A DNA stretch of 46,775 nt from Phocaeicola intestinalis. Lineage in GTDB: Bacteria > Bacteroidota > Bacteroidia > Bacteroidales > Bacteroidaceae. Below, one piece after another: positions 7,006-16,268 of the stretch (positions within the stretch are counted from its first letter, which is position 1; each line of letters starts with the position of its first letter). The stretch lies in NCBI RefSeq assembly GCF_014837065.1, contig NZ_JACSPP010000020.1, positions 9,594 through 56,368 of the forward strand. Reading direction: 5' to 3'. The notes under the pieces were generated by a model. That model was not told the DNA's origin and did no database searches. It worked only from the letters and a program-made list of their open reading frames with translations. Position numbers and translations under genes: made by a program.

Positions 7006-9264
7006 ATGTCTCAATTAGCCCCTCTTATTAGTGACTTGGCATTGATTTTGATATGTGCCGGAGTGATGACGCTTGTATTTAAAAAACTGAAGCAGCCTTT
7101 AGTATTAGGTTATATAGTTGCCGGTTTTTTATGCAGCCCGCATTTTCAGTTCACTCCTTCCGTAACCGATGAGGCAAATATACATTTATGGTCAGAGATA
7201 GGTGTGATTTTCCTGTTGTTTGCTTTGGGGCTTGAATTCAGTATGAAAAAACTGTTGAAAGTAGGAAGTTCGGCAGTTATTTCAGCCTGTACCATTATTT
7301 TGTGTATGATCGTGGTCGGTATATCAGTGGGATGGATGTTTGGATGGAAACAAATGGACTGTATCTATTTGGGAGGAATGATAGCCATGTCTTCTACTAC
7401 GATTGTCTATAAGGCTTTTGATGATATGGGTTTGCGTCAGCAGCATTTTGCCGGTGTTGTATTGGGGATTCTGATTATCGAAGATATTCTTGCCATTGTA
7501 TTGATGGTTATGCTTTCTACAATGGCGGTCAGTACACATTTTGAGGGAGTCGAAATGGTGTACAGTCTTGCCAAACTGGTGTTCTTTTTAGTGTTGTGGC
7601 TGGTGGTGGGACTTTATCTGATTCCATTGCTGTTGAAGCGATTGCGTAAATTGATGAGTGATGAAACGTTGCTTATTGTATCGCTTGCTTTATGTTTCGG
7701 AATGGTTTATTTTGCAGCTGCTGTAGGTTTTTCTCCGGCATTTGGTGCCTTTATTATGGGGTCAATCCTTTCGGAAACAATTGAGTCGGAGCATATCGGG
7801 CGATTGGTGGCTCCGGTTAAGGATTTGTTTGGTGCCATTTTTTTTGTATCGGTAGGCATGATGGTTAATCCTCATATGATTGTTGAATACAAATATCCGA
7901 TTCTAGCCATTGTAGCAGCTGTACTGTTGGGGCAGACTCTGTTTGGAACGGCAGGTGTCTTGTTGTCGGGACAACCGTTGAAAACTGCGATACAATGTGG
8001 CTTCAGCCTGACTCAAATCGGAGAGTTTGCCTTTATCATTGCAGCCTTGGGAGTCAGTTTGGGAGTGACCGGTAATTTCCTTTATCCGATTGTGGTTGCG
8101 GTATCGGTGATTACTACTTTCCTTACTCCTTATATGATTCGGCTTGCTCTTCCTGCTTATAATCTGGTTAACAGCCACTTGCCTAAGCGTTGGAGCCTGT
8201 TGCTTGAGCGGTATTCGGCGGGAGCATCTACGGTGAATCATAAGACTAATTGGCAGAAACTGATGACGGCAGTGCTTCGGATTGTGGTTGTTTATTCTGT
8301 CCTTTCAGTTGGTGTCATTATGGTGTGTCTGCATTTGGTAGAGCCTTTTGCTACGAATATGTTGGGCGACTTATGGGGCCGGGTGTTGACAGCTGTTGTC
8401 ACGATAGCAGTGCTGGCTCCATTCTTACGTGCGATGATTATGAAGAAAAACCATTCGGAAGAATTTCGTACTTTATGGGCAGACAATCGTTTCAATCATG
8501 CCTTGTTGATTTCTTTAGTTGTCTTCAGGGTTATTATAGCTGCAGGATTTATCGTGTCTGTAATCGAACGCTTGTTTCACACATCGGTGGCGTTGATGAT
8601 GGGGATAGCTATCTTGCTGGTATGTGCTATGGTCTTTTCGCGTTTCCTTAAAAAGCAGTCTATTGTGCTGGAGCGTACGTTTGTGATGAATTTGCGTTCG
8701 AAAGAGATGCAGCAGGAATATTTGGGCGGCAAGCGTCCGTCGTATGCCGGCAAGTTGCTTGACAGGGATTTACACTTGAGTGATTTTGTGGTGTCTCCTG
8801 ATTCGGAATGGGTCGGACACACGCTGAAAGAACTGGATTTAGGGAAAAAATACGGTGTGCATGTGGCATCTATCATACGAGGCAACCGACGGTTGAATAT
8901 CCCTGATGGCGCATCGCGTATTTTTCCAGAAGATACGTTACAGATTATTGGTACCGATGAACAGTTGTCGTTTTTCTCTTCAATGGCAATGAAGGCGATG
9001 CGTACCTCTGATGACGGGGAGTTTGAAAGGCATGAAATGTTGTTGAAGCAGTTTATTGTGGATAAAGATTCTCCCTTTGTCGGGAAAAATATTATTGAAT
9101 GTGGTGTGCGGTCGAAATATCATTGTCTGGTAGTAGGGGTAGAGTCGTCTGGGGAGAATGTGCTTCGTGCTCCTGACGTACATTTACCTTTAAGTGAAAA
9201 TGATATTGTCTGGGTGGTAGGTGAAGAAGCGAATTTGAAACGATTGTTTGCGGCAGAAGGATAA
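7006..9264 (+). CDS. Kef-type (CPA2) cation:proton antiporter with TrkA_C domains, 752 aa
   Basis: Residues 1-400 form a 12-13-span Na+/H+ exchanger domain with CPA2 signatures: LVLGYIVAGFL, FLLFALGLEFS, IEDILAIVLM and the FGAFIMGSILSE helix. A further hydrophobic section (about 435-575) adds several spans. The last 180 residues carry two TrkA_C/RCK_C-like modules (DSEWVGHTLKELDLGKKYGVHV ... and DSPFVGKNIIECGVRSKYHCLVVGV ...), which gate transport in relatives. Probably K+ or Na+/H+ antiport for pH or osmotic control. There is no separate TrkA_N (NAD-binding) domain. The start at 7006 (MSQLAPLI) is set by the promoter position. Confidence 0.88.
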   Translation: MSQLAPLISDLALILICAGVMTLVFKKLKQPLVLGYIVAGFLCSPHFQFTPSVTDEANIHLWSEIGVIFLLFALGLEFSMKKLLKVGSSAVISACTIILCMIVVGISVGWMFGWKQMDCIYLGGMIAMSSTTIVYKAFDDMGLRQQHFAGVVLGILIIEDILAIVLMVMLSTMAVSTHFEGVEMVYSLAKLVFFLVLWLVVGLYLIPLLLKRLRKLMSDETLLIVSLALCFGMVYFAAAVGFSPAFGAFIMGSILSETIESEHIGRLVAPVKDLFGAIFFVSVGMMVNPHMIVEYKYPILAIVAAVLLGQTLFGTAGVLLSGQPLKTAIQCGFSLTQIGEFAFIIAALGVSLGVTGNFLYPIVVAVSVITTFLTPYMIRLALPAYNLVNSHLPKRWSLLLERYSAGASTVNHKTNWQKLMTAVLRIVVVYSVLSVGVIMVCLHLVEPFATNMLGDLWGRVLTAVVTIAVLAPFLRAMIMKKNHSEEFRTLWADNRFNHALLISLVVFRVIIAAGFIVSVIERLFHTSVALMMGIAILLVCAMVFSRFLKKQSIVLERTFVMNLRSKEMQQEYLGGKRPSYAGKLLDRDLHLSDFVVSPDSEWVGHTLKELDLGKKYGVHVASIIRGNRRLNIPDGASRIFPEDTLQIIGTDEQLSFFSSMAMKAMRTSDDGEFERHEMLLKQFIVDKDSPFVGKNIIECGVRSKYHCLVVGVESSGENVLRAPDVHLPLSENDIVWVVGEEANLKRLFAAEG

Positions 9265-9301
9265 AACCATTATTTTATAATTATTAAATATAAAAAGAAG
9301 T

Positions 9302-9727
9302 ATGAAAAGTGATCCGAAAGATTGTCTCTATTGTCAGAACAATGAGACGTTGCACAATTTGATGATTGAAATTGCTCCGCTGAGTGTTTCGCGTGTTTTC
9401 TTGTTTAAAGAACAAACTTATCGCGGACGTTGTCTGGTGGCATATAAAGATCATGTAAATGACTTGAATGAGTTGAGCGATGAAGACCGTAATGCATTTA
9501 TGGCAGACGTGGTACGTGTGACCCGTGCCATGCAAAAGGCATTCCATCCTGAGAAAATCAATTATGGAGCATACAGCGACAAGTTGTCGCATTTGCATTT
9601 TCATTTGGCACCCAAATATGTAGATGGTCCGGATTATGGAGGAACTTTCCAGATGAATCCGGGAAAGGTTTACTTGTCGGATGCCGAGTATCAGGAATTG
9701 ATTGAAGCCATCAAGGCAAATCTGTAA
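9302..9727 (+). CDS. HIT-family nucleotide hydrolase/transferase, 141 aa
   Basis: The histidine-triad signature is HLHFHLAPKY near residues 99-108, preceded by the HIT fold. CLYC near the N-terminus (residues 8-11) is a likely zinc-binding pair. Family members hydrolyse nucleotide phosphoramidates or dinucleotides; the exact substrate is not predictable. It is 37 bp downstream of the antiporter and may be co-transcribed. A strong hairpin ends the unit. Confidence 0.88.
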   Translation: MKSDPKDCLYCQNNETLHNLMIEIAPLSVSRVFLFKEQTYRGRCLVAYKDHVNDLNELSDEDRNAFMADVVRVTRAMQKAFHPEKINYGAYSDKLSHLHFHLAPKYVDGPDYGGTFQMNPGKVYLSDAEYQELIEAIKANL

Positions 9728-9733
9728 CAGGCA

Positions 9734-9793
9734 ATAGAGGCATAAAGTTTAGAGTCTTACGTGCTCTGGTGCTTTATGCCTCTATGTTTTTAT
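9734..9793. terminator. Bidirectional terminator between HIT and S4 genes
   Basis: Perfect 14-bp arms (ATAGAGGCATAAAG at 9734-9747, CTTTATGCCTCTAT at 9772-9785) are followed by GTTTTTATT. The genes on both sides converge here. Confidence 0.85.
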
Positions 9794-10221
9794 TCCTCAT
9801 CGTCCGAATCTTCGTCATCGAAATCAAAGTCGAAGTCATCATTATATTCGGGCATAAAGAAGTCGTCCAATTCACGACGGTCTTTTTTGGTTGGTCTTCC
9901 TGTACCTTTAGCACGATTGACGAACCCGCTTATCTTACTCATTTCCAGTAATTCATATTGGTCAGGTGTCGTGACATTTTCCATAATTTCGGGAACCAGT
10001 TTGGCTCCTACGCGTTTCTCTATCGCCTGCAATACTTTGAAAGAATAGGTAACGGGCGGTTTTTTTACTTGAATGACATCTCCTGGCTTGACCATACGGG
10101 AAGGTTTTGCTTGTGCCCCGTTGATGTGTATTCTTCCTTTTTTACAAGCCTCGGCGGCGATGGTGCGGGTCTTGAATATGCGGGCAGCCCACATCCATTT
10201 GTCTATTCTTGCTTCAGGCAT
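9790..10221 (-). CDS. S4-domain RNA-binding protein (Hsp15/RqcH-associated type), 143 aa
   Basis: An N-terminal S4 domain (residues about 4-60: RIDKWMWAARIFKTRTIAAE ... GRIHINGAQAKPSRMVKPGD) binds structured rRNA. The C-terminus is a strongly acidic Asp/Glu tail after residue 125, common in Bacteroidetes homologues. In relatives it acts on stalled 50S-peptidyl-tRNA complexes, which fits its place in a run with pth and rplY. It is the third gene of the rplY-pth-S4 run, separated from pth by a hairpin. Confidence 0.85.
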   Translation of the reverse strand: MPEARIDKWMWAARIFKTRTIAAEACKKGRIHINGAQAKPSRMVKPGDVIQVKKPPVTYSFKVLQAIEKRVGAKLVPEIMENVTTPDQYELLEMSKISGFVNRAKGTGRPTKKDRRELDDFFMPEYNDDFDFDFDDEDSDDEE

Positions 10222-10266
10222 AGGTTGTTCTGTTTTAGTATTAAAGTATTAAAGAAGTCAGAGGGG

Positions 10267-10303
10267 TAAGTATAAACGGATGCTCTGCCTCCTTTTATAC
10301 TTA
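10267..10303 (-). terminator. Hairpin after pth
   Basis: Perfect 10-bp arms TAAGTATAAA (10267-10276) and TTTATACTTA (10294-10303), with an inner GGA/TCC pair. It overlaps the pth stop codon and lacks a U-tract, so it may attenuate or stabilise the RNA rather than terminate it. Confidence 0.5.
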
Positions 10304-10864
10304 TTTATTATTAAATTGATTCATGGTGATGTTCAATCCGGCAAGACAGAAACTTTTGATGATTTCTTCCGCTATACTGATCCGTTCGGGAAGAATTTTC
10401 CGTTCTTCTTCATCGAAATGTCCCAATACATAATCTATCTGTCCTCCTTTCGGGAAGTTATTGCCGATACCGAACCGTAGTCTTGCATAGTTTTGTGTGC
10501 CTAGTATGGCGGCTATGTGTTTCAGTCCGTTATGGCCGGCATCACTTCCTTTGCCTTTCAGGCGTAAGCTTCCTAATGGGAGTGCCAGATCATCTACTAC
10601 GATGAGGACGTTTTCTAATGGAATTTTTTCTTGTTGCATCCAGTATCGGACTGCATTTCCACTCAGGTTCATGTAAGTGGATGGTTTCAGCAGAATAAGC
10701 TGCCTGCCTTTCAGCGATAGTGATGCCGTAGCTCCGTAACGTCCGTCCTTGAAAACAATATTGGACGCTTTGGCTAAAGCGTCCAATACCATAAATCCTA
10801 TGTTGTGCCGGGTCTCGTGATATTCGTCACCGATATTTCCCAGACCTACAATCAAATATTTCAT
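10301..10864 (-). CDS. pth: Peptidyl-tRNA hydrolase, 187 aa
   Basis: Cleaves peptidyl-tRNA released from ribosomes. The N-terminus [11 protein letters not shown] carries the conserved Asn10, followed by the catalytic His20 in [11 protein letters not shown]. The substrate-binding motif [10 protein letters not shown] and the [12 protein letters not shown] segment are intact. Length is standard. It lies 35 bp downstream of rplY and is probably co-transcribed. Confidence 0.95.
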   Translation of the reverse strand: MKYLIVGLGNIGDEYHETRHNIGFMVLDALAKASNIVFKDGRYGATASLSLKGRQLILLKPSTYMNLSGNAVRYWMQQEKIPLENVLIVVDDLALPLGSLRLKGKGSDAGHNGLKHIAAILGTQNYARLRFGIGNNFPKGGQIDYVLGHFDEEERKILPERISIAEEIIKSFCLAGLNITMNQFNNK

Positions 10865-10899
10865 TGAAAGTGGATTTGTACTTTTAGTGGTTTACAGGA

Positions 10900-11496
10900 T
10901 TATTTTGCAGCGGCAGCCTGAGCACCACGTGCGGCACGGGTCAATTTGACAGCACATACCACAGCTTCTTTGGCATTGAGGATTTCCATATTGTCGTAGT
11001 GCAATTCACCGACTTTGATGGTTTTGCCCAGTCCTAAGTTGGTAACATTGATAACCACACGTTCGGGCATATTGTTGTACAAAGCTTTCACTTTCAACTT
11101 GCGGATTTGCAGTACCAGTTTACCACCGGCTCTCACACCTTCAGCCAGACCATCCAATTGAACCGGAACTTCCATTACAATCGGATTTTCTTCGTTGATT
11201 TGATAGAAGTCAACGTGCAGGATAGCATCAGTTACGGGGTGGAACTGGATATCTTTCATGATTGCATTGTAAACCTGTCCGTCGATGTTCAAGTTTACTA
11301 CATAGATATGCGGAGTGTAAACCAGTTTGCGCAAACCTTCTACCGTAACAGTGAAAGGAGTGGCAACGGGCAGACCGTTTTCGTCTTTCTTCATGCCGTA
11401 CAATACGCATGGAACTTGACTGCTCTTACGCAAAGCGTGGGTAGCCTTCTTGCCTGTTTCTGTTCTTAAAGAACCTGTAATGTCAATTGATTTCAT
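10900..11496 (-). CDS. rplY: 50S ribosomal protein L25/general stress protein Ctc, 198 aa
   Basis: Two-domain L25: an N-terminal 5S rRNA-binding domain (residues 1-95, with the RKSSQVPCVLYG segment) and a C-terminal TL5/Ctc beta domain (95-185). An Ala-rich tail follows. The length matches the long Ctc form rather than the 94-aa E. coli L25. It is first in the rplY-pth-S4 run. Confidence 0.93.
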   Translation of the reverse strand: MKSIDITGSLRTETGKKATHALRKSSQVPCVLYGMKKDENGLPVATPFTVTVEGLRKLVYTPHIYVVNLNIDGQVYNAIMKDIQFHPVTDAILHVDFYQINEENPIVMEVPVQLDGLAEGVRAGGKLVLQIRKLKVKALYNNMPERVVINVTNLGLGKTIKVGELHYDNMEILNAKEAVVCAVKLTRAARGAQAAAAK

Positions 11497-11597
11497 GTTT
11501 GATAAATTTTGTGTTACTCTAAATTAAGTGATATCTTTGCTTAATTCACCATCACACGATGCGTCAATGTCACAACGATGAAATTGAAAAAGCGGTG

Positions 11598-11627
11598 CAA
11601 AGGTAGTGATATTCTTTGATATTGCAA
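11598..11627 (-). promoter_or_regulatory. Promoter of rplY
   Basis: Minus-strand TTG (11625-11627), a 19-bp spacer, then TACCTTTG (11598-11605), about 100 bp upstream of the rplY ATG. Confidence 0.7.
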
Positions 11628-11670
11628 GCGTATGGACTATTTTTCTTGAACGAAATGTTTTCGTCTTTTA

Positions 11671-11758
11671 TTGAAGATATACTTCAATGGGTCAAGAATA
11701 TATCTTCACCTGCCCGGGTAGATATTTTCATTGGCTGGTGAATATATATCCGTTGACC
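11671..11758. repeat. Four-unit array with 22-23-bp period upstream of rplY
   Basis: Units are centred at about 11678, 11700, 11723 and 11745 (spacings 22, 23, 22). Each holds an ATAT-centred near-palindrome resembling GAATATATCTTC; the first, TTGAAGATATACTTCAA, has perfect 6-bp arms. It lies between the DUF3276 stop and the rplY promoter. Confidence 0.8.
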
Positions 11759-11782
11759 AAAAAGCGGGTGTACCTCTGGTTA

Positions 11783-12172
11783 TTAAAAATCGATGTCGAT
11801 TTTGATGTCTTCTGTCTTTAGCGGCTCATTCAGGATTGCGTTGCCTCTGAGGTCGGTGTTTTCAGCGATGTGGCTTTCTCCTACAATCGGTCCCTGCTCA
11901 CGCTCGATGTACCGGATTACTTCATGAAGCCCATCCATGAATTTTTCAATATCTTCTTTATAAAGGAATATCTTATGCTTCTCAAAGCTGACCTGCGACA
12001 TTTCCCTTTCACCTGTTACGACTTTCTTGCTTTCCGTGATGGCGAGAAACATTTCGCCTCTTCTGCTTTTCTTCACATCCAAATAATAGATTCTTTTCCC
12101 GGCTTTGATAGCTTTCGTAAAAACGATTTCTTTGTCTATTTCAGTCATCGTATTCTTCTTAACTTCTTCCAT
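11783..12172 (-). CDS. DUF3276/PUR-domain family protein, 129 aa
   Basis: Small Bacteroidetes protein with the pattern YYLDVKKSRRGEMFLAITESKK and a helical segment DIEKFMDGLHEVIRYI. This matches the PUR-alpha-like single-stranded nucleic-acid-binding fold assigned to DUF3276. The role in the cell is not established. The first ATG (12172) gives MEEVKKNTM; the internal Met9 is an alternative start. It is divergent from nusB and monocistronic as far as visible. Confidence 0.8.
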   Translation of the reverse strand: MEEVKKNTMTEIDKEIVFTKAIKAGKRIYYLDVKKSRRGEMFLAITESKKVVTGEREMSQVSFEKHKIFLYKEDIEKFMDGLHEVIRYIEREQGPIVGESHIAENTDLRGNAILNEPLKTEDIKIDIDF

Positions 12173-12287
12173 TGTCTGTAAAATCTAAAATTCCGATGCC
12201 AAAATTGCTGAATTTTCTGCAAAAAGCCAAGGAACTATGTCTTAAAATATCTATAAACAGAAAAAAACAGTAAAAATGCGTACTTTA

Positions 12288-12320
12288 TTTGGAACGTATG
12301 GATGAAAATCATTATTTTTG
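12288..12320 (+). promoter_or_regulatory. Promoter of the nusB operon
   Basis: TTTG (12288-12291), a 21-bp spacer, then TATTTTTG (12313-12320), 35 bp upstream of the nusB start. Confidence 0.7.
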
Positions 12321-12354
12321 CACCTCATAATGTGACATAGTTATAATAATTAGT

Positions 12355-13281
12355 ATGATTAACAGAGTTCTTATTCGTTTGAAGGTGGTTCAGATAATCT
12401 ACGCTTATTATCAGAATGGCGGGAAAAATTTGGATACTGCAGAAAAGGAGTTGTTCTTCAGTTTGTCCAAGGCGTATGATCTGTACAACTATCTTTTGCT
12501 TTTGATGGTAGAAGTGACGCGGTATGCCAGCAGGCGGCTGGATGCTGCCAGGCACAAGCTTGCTCCCACGCCGGAGGACTTGAATCCTAACACAAAATTT
12601 GTAGACAACCGATTTATCGCGCAACTGGAAGTGAACAGGCAGCTGAATGAATTTGTCAATTCTCAGAAGAAAACATGGGAGAACGAGGGCGAGTTCATCA
12701 AGAGTTTGTGCGAGCAGATTATGCAAAGTGATATATATAAGGAATACATGGCAAGCGAAGTTTCTTCGTATGAAGATGACCGTGAAGTATGGCGGAAGCT
12801 GTATAAGAAGGTAATTTTCAACAATCAGGCATTGGATGAAGTGCTGGAAGACCAGAGCTTGTATTGGAACGATGACAAGGAGATTGTCGATACATTCGTG
12901 CTCAAGACCATCAAACGTTTTGCCCCCGAAAACGGGGACAAGCAGGAACTGTTGCCCGAATTCAAAGACGATGAAGACAAAGACTATGCGCGCCGTCTTT
13001 TCCGTCGTACCATTTTGAATGCCGATTATTACCGTCACCTGATTAGTGAACATTCGAAAAATTGGGACCTGAAACGGGTTGCCGCAATGGATGTGGTGAT
13101 TATGCAGGTTGCACTAGCCGAGATACTGACTTTCCCCAACATTCCGGTCAATGTATCGCTGAATGAATATGTGGAGATAGCCAAATTGTATAGCACTCCC
13201 AAAAGTGGCGGCTTTATTAATGGCACACTGGATGGAATTGTTAATCAATTGAAAAAGGAAAACAAGCTGACAAAAAATTGA
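12355..13281 (+). CDS. nusB: Transcription antitermination factor NusB, long Bacteroidetes form, 308 aa
   Basis: The NusB helical domain occupies about residues 185-305 (RRLFRRTILNADYYRHLI ... RVAAMDVVIMQVALAEIL ... NEYVEIAKLYSTPKSGGFINGTLDGI). The motifs YVEIAKLYSTPKSGGFING and DVVIMQ are typical. The roughly 170-residue N-terminal extension is usual in Bacteroidetes and about doubles the E. coli length. It binds boxA RNA with S10 during rRNA transcription. It is first in a run with yajC, ybbR and coaE. Confidence 0.93.
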   Translation: MINRVLIRLKVVQIIYAYYQNGGKNLDTAEKELFFSLSKAYDLYNYLLLLMVEVTRYASRRLDAARHKLAPTPEDLNPNTKFVDNRFIAQLEVNRQLNEFVNSQKKTWENEGEFIKSLCEQIMQSDIYKEYMASEVSSYEDDREVWRKLYKKVIFNNQALDEVLEDQSLYWNDDKEIVDTFVLKTIKRFAPENGDKQELLPEFKDDEDKDYARRLFRRTILNADYYRHLISEHSKNWDLKRVAAMDVVIMQVALAEILTFPNIPVNVSLNEYVEIAKLYSTPKSGGFINGTLDGIVNQLKKENKLTKN

Positions 13282-13324
13282 TATATTTGTCTGCTGATAT
13301 TTTATTAACCAAGAAAAGATAATT

Positions 13325-13633
13325 ATGAATTTGTTAACTGTATTTATGGCAGCACAAGGAGGAGGCGACTACTCTTTCCTGATTATGATGGTAGCAATTT
13401 TTGCTATTATGTATTTCTTTATGATTCGTCCCCAAAACAAGAAGCAGAAGGAAATAGCAAACTTCCGCAAAAACCTGGAGGTAGGACAGTCGGTCGTTAC
13501 AGCCGGAGGTATTTATGGGAAGATTAAAGAAATAGAAGACAATGCTGTTATTGTAGAAGTGGCTCCGAGTGTAAAACTGAAAGTAGACAAGAACTCTATT
13601 TACGCTGATACACAGGCTGCAAACAATAAATAA
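13325..13633 (+). CDS. yajC: Preprotein translocase subunit YajC, 102 aa
   Basis: One N-terminal membrane span (FLIMMVAIFAIMYFFMI) is followed by the family signature RPQNKKQKE and a small beta domain (VVTAGGIYGKIKEIEDNAVIVEVA). It is an accessory subunit of the Sec-DF complex in the inner membrane. It lies 43 bp after nusB and 11 bp before ybbR. Confidence 0.95.
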   Translation: MNLLTVFMAAQGGGDYSFLIMMVAIFAIMYFFMIRPQNKKQKEIANFRKNLEVGQSVVTAGGIYGKIKEIEDNAVIVEVAPSVKLKVDKNSIYADTQAANNK

Positions 13634-13644
13634 GAGACGGATCT

Positions 13645-14664
13645 ATGTTCGATGTAAAGAACATACAGCAATATTATAGACTGGGAATACGGAAGATCAG
13701 AAAATTCTTGCTTAGCGATAAGTGCAAGGAGAGTCTGGTCTTCTTGTTTTTTGTCTTGGTCTCTTTCGCTTTTTGGATGTTGCAGACACTGGATGATGTC
13801 TATCAGACAGAATTTAAGGTGCCTTTACGCTTGAAAAACGTCCCGAAAGAAGCTGTGTTGACATCCGAACTGCCAGGCGATGTGCGGGTAAGGGTGGAAG
13901 ACCGGGGGACAGTCTTGCTGAACTATATGCTGGGAAGAACCTTTTTCCCTATTTCGTTTGACTTTAACGACTATAAGGACCGGGGGGCGCATGTGCATAT
14001 TTCTTCGGCAGATCTGTTGAAGAAGATTTCGGCACAATTGAACGTCTCTACCCATCTGCTTTCGGTACGTCCGGATACGCTTGATTTTATTTACACGATG
14101 GGCAAGGCGAAGAAAGTTCCTGTCAGGCTGGCAGGTGAAGTAAGTGCCGGCTTGCAGTATTATATTTCCCACATAGGTTTTTCTCCCGATTCGGTCATCG
14201 CATATGCCCCCGAAGAAGTGCTCGATACATTGACGGCTGCTTATACCGAGAAAGTGCATCTGCAAAATGTAACGGATACTTTGAACCAGCGGGTAATGTT
14301 GCAGAAGATTAAAGGAGTGAAGTTTGTTCCGGCATACGACGACCTGCTGGTGTATGTCGATATGTATTCCGAAAAAACCGTAGAGGTGCCGATTGTGGGC
14401 ATTAATTTCCCTGCCGATAAGGTGCTGCGTACTTTCCCTTCGAAAGTACAGGTGACGTTTCAAGTAGGTTTGGCGCATTTCAAGGATGCCACATCAGACG
14501 ATTTTTTTATTGGTGTTACTTATGAGGATATCATTCGGGCCAAGAGTGACAAGCTTCCGCTGACTCTAAAGACTTCTCCCGATTATGTCAGTCATGTCCG
14601 TATTACGCCAGCTTCGGTCGATTATTTAATAGAACAGACATCGGGGGAGGAAACCGAATGGTGA
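13645..14664 (+). CDS. YbbR-like domain protein, 339 aa
   Basis: A short cytoplasmic N-terminus precedes one membrane span (VFLFFVLVSFAFWML, about residues 32-46). Extracytoplasmic beta-rich YbbR-type repeats follow (KVPLRLKNVP..., KKVPVRLAGEVSAGLQYYI..., TVEVPIVGINFP). In Firmicutes YbbR/CdaR regulates a diadenylate cyclase; no such cyclase is visible here, so the role in this organism is open. It overlaps coaE by 7 nt, suggesting translational coupling. Confidence 0.8.
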   Translation: MFDVKNIQQYYRLGIRKIRKFLLSDKCKESLVFLFFVLVSFAFWMLQTLDDVYQTEFKVPLRLKNVPKEAVLTSELPGDVRVRVEDRGTVLLNYMLGRTFFPISFDFNDYKDRGAHVHISSADLLKKISAQLNVSTHLLSVRPDTLDFIYTMGKAKKVPVRLAGEVSAGLQYYISHIGFSPDSVIAYAPEEVLDTLTAAYTEKVHLQNVTDTLNQRVMLQKIKGVKFVPAYDDLLVYVDMYSEKTVEVPIVGINFPADKVLRTFPSKVQVTFQVGLAHFKDATSDDFFIGVTYEDIIRAKSDKLPLTLKTSPDYVSHVRITPASVDYLIEQTSGEETEW

Positions 14665-15263
14665 AGATAGGTATTACCGGAGGAATTGGGAGCGGAAAAT
14701 CGTATGTTTCCCGCTTGTTGACAGAACACTATGGAATTCCGGTCTATAATACCGATTCGGAAGCAAAACGTCTGATGCTTTCTGATGAAGGGATTCGCCG
14801 GAGGCTGACAGCATTGCTTGGAAAAGAGGTTTACAAGAGTGACGGCACACTTAATAAGCCTTTGCTGGCAAATTACCTGTTTGCCGATTCTTGTCATGCC
14901 GGGCAAATTAATGCCATTGTCCATCCGCAGGTAAAGGCTGACTTTCTGAAATGGGCGGACAGGCAAACCGGATGTGAGATTGTGGCATTAGAGTCGGCTA
15001 TCCTTTTTGAGTCGGGCTTCGACAACATTGTAGATAAGGTTGTCATGGTGTATGCTCCGGTAGAACTTCGGATTCGTCGGGTCATGTTGCGTGACGGTAC
15101 TACCGAAGAGAAAATACGTCAGCGGATAGTAGCTCAGATGGATGATAAAGCCAAGCAGGACCGCTCAGACTTTATCATATTCAATGACGGGAGTCGTCCG
15201 TTAAATCTTCAATTAGACGATTTGCAGGAAACTTTAGAAAAAATGATAAAAGGTAACGGATAA
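14658..15263 (+). CDS. coaE: Dephospho-CoA kinase, 201 aa
   Basis: Last step of CoA synthesis. The Walker A loop GITGGIGSGKS is at residues 5-15. The family motif YNTDSEAKRLM and the helical lid (RIRRVMLRDGTTEEKIRQRI) are present. Length is standard. The start overlaps the end of the YbbR gene by 7 nt. Confidence 0.95.
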   Translation: MVKIGITGGIGSGKSYVSRLLTEHYGIPVYNTDSEAKRLMLSDEGIRRRLTALLGKEVYKSDGTLNKPLLANYLFADSCHAGQINAIVHPQVKADFLKWADRQTGCEIVALESAILFESGFDNIVDKVVMVYAPVELRIRRVMLRDGTTEEKIRQRIVAQMDDKAKQDRSDFIIFNDGSRPLNLQLDDLQETLEKMIKGNG

Positions 15264-15336
15264 AGTTTGTGTATGTCGGTCGTGTATTGTATTTTTGTCC
15301 TATTAAAATAAATTATTAAACTAATTAGAAACTCGT

Positions 15337-15768
15337 ATGTTGAAAACTATTTTGGCAATCTCGGGAAAACCGGGACTGTATAAGCTGATTTCTCAGGCTA
15401 AAAATATGTTGATTGTTGAAAATATCGCAGATAAGAAAAGAATGCCGGTCTATGCCAGTGATAAAGTGATTTCGTTGGGCGATATTGCTATGTACACCGA
15501 TGCAGAAGAAGTGCCATTGGCTACTGTGCTCGAATCGGTAAAGAAAAAAGAAAATGGTGCTGAAGTGCAGTTCAATTATAAGAAAGCATCCAGTGACGAG
15601 CTGCACGGGTTTATGGCGGCAGTATTACCCAATTATGACCGTGACCGTGTTCATACCAGTGATATCAAAAAGCTGATTCAATGGTACAATCTGCTTGTGT
15701 CAAGTGGTGAAACTGATTTTGTAGAAGGTGTTCAGATGGAAACCGTAGAGACTGCTGTTGAAGAATAA
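15337..15768 (+). CDS. DUF5606 family protein, 143 aa
   Basis: The first 70 residues (MLKTILAISGKPGLYKLI ... MPVYASDKVISLGDIAMY) match the small conserved Bacteroidetes family DUF5606. The C-terminal half is helical and charged. Function is unknown. It sits 73 bp after coaE and ends at a terminator hairpin, closing the nusB run. Confidence 0.65.
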   Translation: MLKTILAISGKPGLYKLISQAKNMLIVENIADKKRMPVYASDKVISLGDIAMYTDAEEVPLATVLESVKKKENGAEVQFNYKKASSDELHGFMAAVLPNYDRDRVHTSDIKKLIQWYNLLVSSGETDFVEGVQMETVETAVEE

Positions 15769-15861
15769 ACAGAGACTATTTATGCACATTTGAAGCCATA
15801 AATTGAATGAATTAAACGACAATTCCTATTTGGGGATATTCAGTAAATGTCCCTAAAACAT

Positions 15862-15914
15862 AAAATGGCATATGGAGATGACAGACGATAATCACTCTAT
15901 GTGCCATTTTTATT
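15862..15914 (+). terminator. Terminator of the nusB-DUF5606 run
   Basis: Arms AAAATGGCATAT (15862-15873) and ATGTGCCATTTT (15899-15910, one mismatch) are followed by TATTG. Confidence 0.65.
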
Positions 15915-16006
15915 GTAATTTTTCTGTGTTTCTCACATAATAACTGTGTCTCCTGACATTACCGATATCTTCGCTTCTCAGATACAAACTTACGGCAGGC
16001 ATATAA

Positions 16007-16198
16007 GAAGCTGTTTTGAATTTCTCCAAAAAGTTTTTCTTGGCTTGATGTGTTCGTTTTCGTGTGTGCTTTGGGCGATTTTTTGGTCCTTTCCGCTTCT
16101 GTTCTTCGTCAGATAGCCCGCTATCTTCCTCATTACAGAAGCGAAAATGCCTCAAAAACTCATCCCAAATCATCGCACGATAAATTCAAAACAGCTTC
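16007..16198 (-). mobile_element. MITE copy 2 (192 bp)
   Basis: Inverted ends GAAGCTGTTTTGAATTT and AAATTCAAAACAGCTTC, with the target duplication TAA (16004-16006, 16199-16201). It has inserted into the U-tract of the M64 gene terminator. The minus-strand reading frame starting MIWDEFLRHF reads out through the end into flanking DNA (to 15910) and is not a real gene. Confidence 0.92.
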
Positions 16199-16237
16199 TA
16201 AAAAACAACGGCCGGAATCTCTCACGGACTCCGACCG
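16199..16237 (-). terminator. Terminator of operon A (M64 gene)
   Basis: Minus-strand stem CGGTCGGA/TCCGGCCG (16230-16237 with 16209-16216) is followed by TTGTTTTTTA. The MITE insertion point lies in this T-run. Confidence 0.75.
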
Positions 16238-16268
16238 CAAATTATGTCTCTTCAATTTTATGCTACTA